From NCBI GenBank assembly GCA_016205045.1, contig JACQJM010000262.1, forward strand, positions 1-15,095: DNA of 15,095 nt, in the 5' to 3' direction. Positions 6,631-11,448 of this stretch are shown here, piece by piece; position 1 is the first letter of the stretch, and the number at the start of each line of letters is the position of its first letter. The stretch comes from Elusimicrobiota bacterium (GTDB lineage: Bacteria; Elusimicrobiota; Elusimicrobia; JACQJN01). Both the position numbers and the translations under genes were made by a program. Under the pieces are notes generated by a model, which saw only the letters and a program-made list of their open reading frames with translations, was not told the DNA's origin and made no database searches.

Positions 6631-9600
6631 ATGATTTCCTTCAGAACCGTTTCTTCTTGGATTCTCTATCTTTCCCTCATTTCTTCCCCCCTCTTCGCCC
6701 AAATAAAAGGTGGGGCCCCGGAGTCCAGAACCATACAGGCCTGGAACACCCATCTGACCGGCCTTCCTTCCGCCCAGTTATCTAATTTTTGGGGGATGGG
6801 CATTGATCTTAATAATTCCATCTCTCGAGGGGCCTTCCTGCGGGTAATGGACCGGGTTCAATTTGATCCCGCAAAATTGACCACCGCCGTCTCTCCGGAA
6901 CAAAAGATCGCGGTGGTACACCAAGTCCTCCTGCCCCACACCGCCGAGCTTCTCCAACAAACAAAAACAGGAGGCGATTCTCCCCGAGCCCGCCAAACCT
7001 TGACCGCCCTGGAGGACCTCGTTTTAATCTCAGGTGCCCTCCCTGAAACTACGATCCCCCTGGTGAGGGCGGGTGAAAGAGAGTTTCGAGAGAAAGTTCG
7101 CGCCGTCCTTGAAAAACGCCTCCAGAAGGCCCGCCATCTGATAGAAGGAGCGGAGGCGGCTTGGGGTACCAAAGAAGACGACGTCACCGCCCATGTCCAC
7201 ACCTCCGCCAGGAAAGAAAGTGGCCATATCAATGAAGACGCGATTCACATCAACTCCGAGAGAGGCTATTTCATCGTAGCGGACGGGATGGGAGGCCACG
7301 CGGCAGGGGAAGTGGCCAGCCAAATTGCCAAGGAAGTCATTTCTAAAGAAATTGAGTCCCGCATCACCCCAGAAACCACCCCGGAGGAGGTTGGAAATAT
7401 TCTGCGGGGAGCTCTCTCCAGGGCCAACCAAGCCATCCTTTCTCACATGAACCAACACCCCCAGACCTCGGGAATGGGCACCACGGTATCCGTAGGAGTC
7501 ACCGTCAAAGGCTCTAGGGGCCAAGACATTCTCGTTTCGGCCAATGCGGGAGACAGCGGAGTCTTCGTTCGGAGGAACAATGGCAAATTGGAAACAGTTA
7601 GCGTGGAGGAGTCTCTTGTCGCACAACAAATGGCCTTCCTCATCGAAATTCTGAGTCAGTCCGGGATGGATGTAGCCCGCATCCAAAAAACAAACAGGAT
7701 TACCACAGAGGATGTGAGAAAGGCCAGGAAAGGTCTCGAAAACTTGGCAAAAATGGATCCTTTCTTTAAGGATCTTCTGGAAAAGGCCATCGAAAGAAAT
7801 AGCGACATTGATCTGGCCGCTTATGAAATTCATCCGAGACGCAACGTGGTGGATAATCCACTTGGATCAGACTATTTTGAAATCAGGGATCATACCATTC
7901 GGCAAGTCGAGCTGAACCCTGGAGACATTCCCTTCGCGGTTTCAGATGGCGTCATAGACAATCTGGGGTTAAGCCGAATGAAAGCCATCAGCCGCGTTTC
8001 CAAGACGCCGCAGGAACTGATCCAGAAACTGGCTGATGAATCCATCCGAATAGCGACCCAACCCAAAAATTCCAAAGAAAGAAAATACCGCAAACCAGAC
8101 GACATCTCAGGCGCCGCCCTTCTTGTGGAAGGACCGGGTGAAAAGAACCCTTTTTCGACCCTAAAACCTCATCAACCGGAAACGGTGGAGTACAAAAAAA
8201 CAGGCCCGATCGAAGTGGAAATAGGAGATATGGAACTCCAGATTCGGGCTGTGGAAGACATGCCTTTCGAAAGAATGAAAGGACTCAATTTTCGTGTGGG
8301 GTACTTCATCCTAGATCCCACTAATCCCAAAGCCTTCAAAGGCCTTCGGGATGGAGAAACTGTGGAGATCAGCAAGACTTCTCCCCACCGGTTTGATCCC
8401 GCCTCGGTGGGTGAGGCGCGTATCCGCATCAGCCGGAAAGGCGACCACATCATCTTGGAGGATTTGGGATCCAAATCCGGAAGCCGGTTTAGGCCCTTGG
8501 AGGAAGAAATCCCAGCCATCCAAAATCCCACTCCCCTTAGCCTGGACCCCCTGGGTTCAGCTCAAATAGATAGAGGGGAAGGGCGCATCCTCAACCTTAA
8601 GGCAGGGGAGGGGATTCGCCTTGATCTCAAAGGGTGGCAGGCAAAACTCTGGGTCCGCAAAGAACCCGGAGCAAACCGCTTGATCGTAGAATCCGATAAG
8701 GGAAATGTGCTCCTGGAACCCGGAGAGAAACTCCCCATAGGCAAACGGGAGAGAGCCCCCGGCAAGTTCATGGTTTTGGACCAACCCGGCATCGCCTCCC
8801 AACACGCGGAAGTTATTCTTCTACCCGATGGCCGGGTCCAAATCACCAACCTAGGCTCTAAACATGGAATCTCCCTGCGTCCTGAATTGCCCTTCGCCCC
8901 CAGCCATCCCACCAGGATTCACCAACAAACTCAAAACTACTACATCCCGGCGGATGGGCTGCTGGCGATCCGGCTTCCCAGCGGAAAGTACATCCGCGTC
9001 CTCCGCCAGGGTCAATACTGGAGAGTGGTTCAAGGAAAAACTGAGCTCACATTAAGCCCCGGTAAAGACCTGCACATAGGAAGAAAACCGGAAGGGGATG
9101 GAGAAAAGTTGATCCTCCCTCCCTACGAGGTCCAAACATCGCGCAACCACATGACCATCCGTTTGGGGGAGGATGGCCGGTTAACCGTGACGGAGCACTC
9201 CACGTATGGGACAGAACTCAGCCAAGCCCTTCGGGTGACAGGCCGTATCCCGGGTAGACAATCTCAGGTGACGGGAAGAATCTACGCGGTAGATCACGGC
9301 GAGGTGATCCGAGTGGATTTTGAAAAAGACCCCGATCTGGCTGAAGTGTACTCCAGTCTCCATAAGCCCACAACCCTAGAAAGGCTCCGAGGGTGGCTGG
9401 GATCTACCGCGGAAGAGCAATTTCTCAGGCGCACTTACCACACGATCCAAAAAGAGATTCCCTATTCTTCAGAAAGAGCCGAAGAGCTTGAGAAAGGGAA
9501 CATAGACCGTTCCATGGTCATCGGCAAGGCTAATCTGAAAGGACGAAAGGGAGTGTGCCGACACCAAGCCCTGGCCTCAGCCGCCCTTTTGGAAAAATTA

Positions 9601-10680
9601 AAACAAGAAAGCTACCTGTCAGGAGAAATTTATTATGTGGTGGGGAATGGTCATGCCTGGACCGAATATGTCTTCCCAACCGGAAAAAGCTATATATTGG
9701 ACGTCGCCCAACACTATTTTGGACCTATCGAAGAAGCTAAATTCAGCGGGACATCCGGCAAAGACCTCTACTCCAAATACCAATACGACGCCATGGGCTC
9801 CCTGCAGCGCCGCGAATCCCAATCACCCACTCCCCCACATCATCCACCGGATGTCGGACCTGCCAAACCGAGATTGAATGCCCGTGAAGGAGTAGGCGGT
9901 CCCTCCGGAAAAATCACCCTGTACAAAGGCGGTCAAACCCACGAATTTTCCATCACCCTGGACCGTCAACCGGAGACCGCGGAGGGAACATTCACCGGCG
10001 TGGACGCCCAGGGCAACGGCATTGCGATCGCCACCCCATACTATGTGGGTGTGGAGCCCAAGGGTCTGAGCCCCAAACAGTTACGTGCGAATATGCTCAG
10101 ACAGGCCAGCGCCGGCCGGAGGCTGCAGACCCTGGTTACATCAGGCGGTTTTCCGGAGAACTTTCACACGGCGGAGCTTCTGGGATTGGGCACCATGGAA
10201 CCCGCTCTCGCAAAATCCATATTCGGCCGAGAAGAAGAAGTCCCGGTGCTCCTGATGCGCCGCTCCCCTGGCCTCACCCTTTCTCAATGGCTCCTCAAAG
10301 GCAGGAAACTAGATCCTCAGGATTGGGAAGGATTTACAAAAGGCATCCGCACGCTACACGAAAAAGGAGTCGTCCACAATGACCTCAACACCGACAACAT
10401 TCTCGTTTTTGAAGACCCCCGAACCAGCCGCCAACACTTCACCATCATAGATCCTGAGATGGCTAGGTTCCGGGATGAGACGTCCCCTGCAACCTGGAAA
10501 CAGTATGAGGATCAGGAAAATGAAGAGTTAAGACAGCTAGGGTCACAATTCAGAGACTCTGGAAGTTTCCTGCCCACACACCCAAAGATTCCCTTTCTGA
10601 GAGAGAAAATCGAACCGCAAATTTCTCCACCCCAGAAAGAAGCAAGTAAACAAACGGGCAATAGAAGGGTCAGATTTTGA
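6631..10680 (+). CDS. Exported PP2C phosphatase - triple FHA - transglutaminase-like - kinase-like fusion protein
   Basis: A 1349-aa protein with a signal peptide (1-23, ending LFA) and a helical region to about 185. PP2C domain (187-500): NEDA (201-204), VADGMGGHAAGE (216-227), GMGTT, AGDSG (306-310), FAVSDGVIDN (435-444) and PDDIS (489-493). Predicted metal ligands D203, D218, D439 and D491 are all present. FHA-like domain 1 (527-625) is degenerate. FHA-like domain 2 (650-755) has IGKR and SQHAEV. FHA 3 (795-900) is near canonical: HIGR (815-818), TSRNH (836-840), STYGT. Transglutaminase-like domain (918-1045): KGVCRHQA with C976, NGHAWTEY with H1008, YILDVA with D1024. Kinase-like domain (1095-1285): VVHNDLNTDNILV (1247-1259) and TIIDPEMARF (1271-1280), closest to RIO/Kdo/APH-type kinases. 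Phosphatases, kinases and FHA domains usually form separate cytoplasmic regulators; fused and exported they may act on an outside or host target (inference). No unit in the chain shows a frameshift. Confidence 0.9.
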   Translation: MISFRTVSSWILYLSLISSPLFAQIKGGAPESRTIQAWNTHLTGLPSAQLSNFWGMGIDLNNSISRGAFLRVMDRVQFDPAKLTTAVSPEQKIAVVHQVLLPHTAELLQQTKTGGDSPRARQTLTALEDLVLISGALPETTIPLVRAGEREFREKVRAVLEKRLQKARHLIEGAEAAWGTKEDDVTAHVHTSARKESGHINEDAIHINSERGYFIVADGMGGHAAGEVASQIAKEVISKEIESRITPETTPEEVGNILRGALSRANQAILSHMNQHPQTSGMGTTVSVGVTVKGSRGQDILVSANAGDSGVFVRRNNGKLETVSVEESLVAQQMAFLIEILSQSGMDVARIQKTNRITTEDVRKARKGLENLAKMDPFFKDLLEKAIERNSDIDLAAYEIHPRRNVVDNPLGSDYFEIRDHTIRQVELNPGDIPFAVSDGVIDNLGLSRMKAISRVSKTPQELIQKLADESIRIATQPKNSKERKYRKPDDISGAALLVEGPGEKNPFSTLKPHQPETVEYKKTGPIEVEIGDMELQIRAVEDMPFERMKGLNFRVGYFILDPTNPKAFKGLRDGETVEISKTSPHRFDPASVGEARIRISRKGDHIILEDLGSKSGSRFRPLEEEIPAIQNPTPLSLDPLGSAQIDRGEGRILNLKAGEGIRLDLKGWQAKLWVRKEPGANRLIVESDKGNVLLEPGEKLPIGKRERAPGKFMVLDQPGIASQHAEVILLPDGRVQITNLGSKHGISLRPELPFAPSHPTRIHQQTQNYYIPADGLLAIRLPSGKYIRVLRQGQYWRVVQGKTELTLSPGKDLHIGRKPEGDGEKLILPPYEVQTSRNHMTIRLGEDGRLTVTEHSTYGTELSQALRVTGRIPGRQSQVTGRIYAVDHGEVIRVDFEKDPDLAEVYSSLHKPTTLERLRGWLGSTAEEQFLRRTYHTIQKEIPYSSERAEELEKGNIDRSMVIGKANLKGRKGVCRHQALASAALLEKLKQESYLSGEIYYVVGNGHAWTEYVFPTGKSYILDVAQHYFGPIEEAKFSGTSGKDLYSKYQYDAMGSLQRRESQSPTPPHHPPDVGPAKPRLNAREGVGGPSGKITLYKGGQTHEFSITLDRQPETAEGTFTGVDAQGNGIAIATPYYVGVEPKGLSPKQLRANMLRQASAGRRLQTLVTSGGFPENFHTAELLGLGTMEPALAKSIFGREEEVPVLLMRRSPGLTLSQWLLKGRKLDPQDWEGFTKGIRTLHEKGVVHNDLNTDNILVFEDPRTSRQHFTIIDPEMARFRDETSPATWKQYEDQENEELRQLGSQFRDSGSFLPTHPKIPFLREKIEPQISPPQKEASKQTGNRRVRF

Positions 10681-10710
10681 TTTGAAAAACCTTCCAAAGC
10701 CCTGCGGAAT

Positions 10711-11238
10711 CTAATGCCCACTTCTCTTCGCCTTTTCCAACATCTCTTTCAACTGAATTCTGTAAAGGGCCAGAAATTGCCGATCCTTCTCCCGATTGGA
10801 ATTCTTCTTTGCTAAAATCAGTTCCGGTAGCCCCCCCACCGGTATTTTGACGCCTTGCACCAGAAAGTACCGGCAGCCTTTTCTCCACTTCTCATAGGGA
10901 ATCCTCCCCGCATCCGTAACAATGTCCACTCGCAACGAACTCCCCTTTCGAGCTGTAATGACAGCCCTCTGCTCCAGAATTTTGGAAGTCAACCACTGAT
11001 CGACTTCCACGACAGGCTCTCCGTTTGATTCCAGCTCGCAGCGATTCTTTTCAAGCAAGCGAAGCGTCGCATAGACATTTTTTCCCGTTGGTTGGACCAG
11101 GATATCAAGGTCTCGAGTGGAGAATAGAGTGCCCGGATCATCCGCATAGTAATTGATCCCAGAAACACCAATGACAACAAACTTGATTTTATTTTGGGTG
11201 AGTTTCTTTAGGAGGGAAGCGTAAGGATTAATGGGCAC
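10711..11238 (-). CDS. Nucleotidyltransferase-fold (MNT/AbiEii-like) protein
   Basis: A 175-aa protein of the minimal nucleotidyltransferase fold, which transfers a nucleotide to a small molecule, RNA or protein. Seen: FVVIGVSGINYY (20-31) leading to TRDLDILV (41-48), with D43 and D45 as the paired metal-binding acids, and a third acid D105 in LRVDIVTD. The C-terminal PELILAKKNSNREKDRQFLAL matches the 'LI..K......KD..D...L' end common to this group. The start is GTG at 11238, inside the end of the 53-aa gene (11-bp overlap), so translation is probably coupled. Related proteins act as toxins in AbiE- or MNT-HEPN-type pairs, but neither a HEPN nor an AbiEi gene is present here, so a toxin role is only possible. 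It converges on the fusion gene with 30 bp between stops and no visible terminator. Confidence 0.8.
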   Translation of the reverse strand: MPINPYASLLKKLTQNKIKFVVIGVSGINYYADDPGTLFSTRDLDILVQPTGKNVYATLRLLEKNRCELESNGEPVVEVDQWLTSKILEQRAVITARKGSSLRVDIVTDAGRIPYEKWRKGCRYFLVQGVKIPVGGLPELILAKKNSNREKDRQFLALYRIQLKEMLEKAKRSGH

Positions 11239-11389
11239 GAATCCTATTTACGTGGGCCCAAAAATCGTTGTGCCAGTAAAGCGCATCAAGAACAAAACTT
11301 TTGTCGCTGCCCGCTTTATTAAAAGACAATTTCATCGCCTGTCTAGCCATCAATTCCAAATCGAGATCATATTTCTTGGAAACTTTCAT
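11228..11389 (-). CDS. Small 53-aa protein upstream of the nucleotidyltransferase
   Basis: Frame from ATG at 11389 to TAA at 11228, encoding 53 residues that begin MKVSKKYDLDLELMARQAMK and end HVNRIRAH. The composition is protein-like: a charged, amphipathic first half and an aromatic second half (LDALYWHNDFWAH). I do not recognise the family. Support comes from the overlap with the downstream nucleotidyltransferase start and from an extended -10 promoter just upstream. It may be a partner or antitoxin of the nucleotidyltransferase (inference from the tight small-gene/enzyme arrangement). There is no Shine-Dalgarno; the predicted leader is about 6 nt. Confidence 0.6.
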   Translation of the reverse strand: MKVSKKYDLDLELMARQAMKLSFNKAGSDKSFVLDALYWHNDFWAHVNRIRAH

Positions 11390-11401
11390 AATGACTTATG
11401 A

Positions 11402-11410
11402 ATTATATCA
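11402..11410 (-). promoter_or_regulatory. Extended -10 promoter for the small gene/nucleotidyltransferase pair
   Basis: On the minus strand the sequence TGA-TATAAT is a perfect extended -10 element. The predicted start is near 11395, six nt before the ATG at 11389. No -35 hexamer is recognised. It faces away from the alaS promoter about 24 bp to the right. Confidence 0.6.
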
Positions 11411-11430
11411 AAATTAGAGCTCCCCCTCTT

Positions 11431-11439
11431 TGCTATAAT
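11431..11439 (+). promoter_or_regulatory. Extended -10 promoter for alaS
   Basis: TGC-TATAAT is a perfect extended -10 element. Transcription would start at about 11446, only a few bases before the alaS ATG at 11449, so the mRNA would be leaderless or nearly so. The 9 nt between the -10 and the ATG contain no Shine-Dalgarno sequence. Confidence 0.65.
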
Positions 11440-11448
11440 CTCTTACTC

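Noticed and set aside
7030..7833. 267-codon minus-strand open frame opposite the PP2C domain
   Set aside because: The plus strand encodes conserved PP2C motifs here; the reverse frame has no recognisable motif.
11398..11448. 17-codon upstream extension of alaS
   Set aside because: It would be translated across the extended -10 promoter, and the extra residues do not match AlaRS N-termini.
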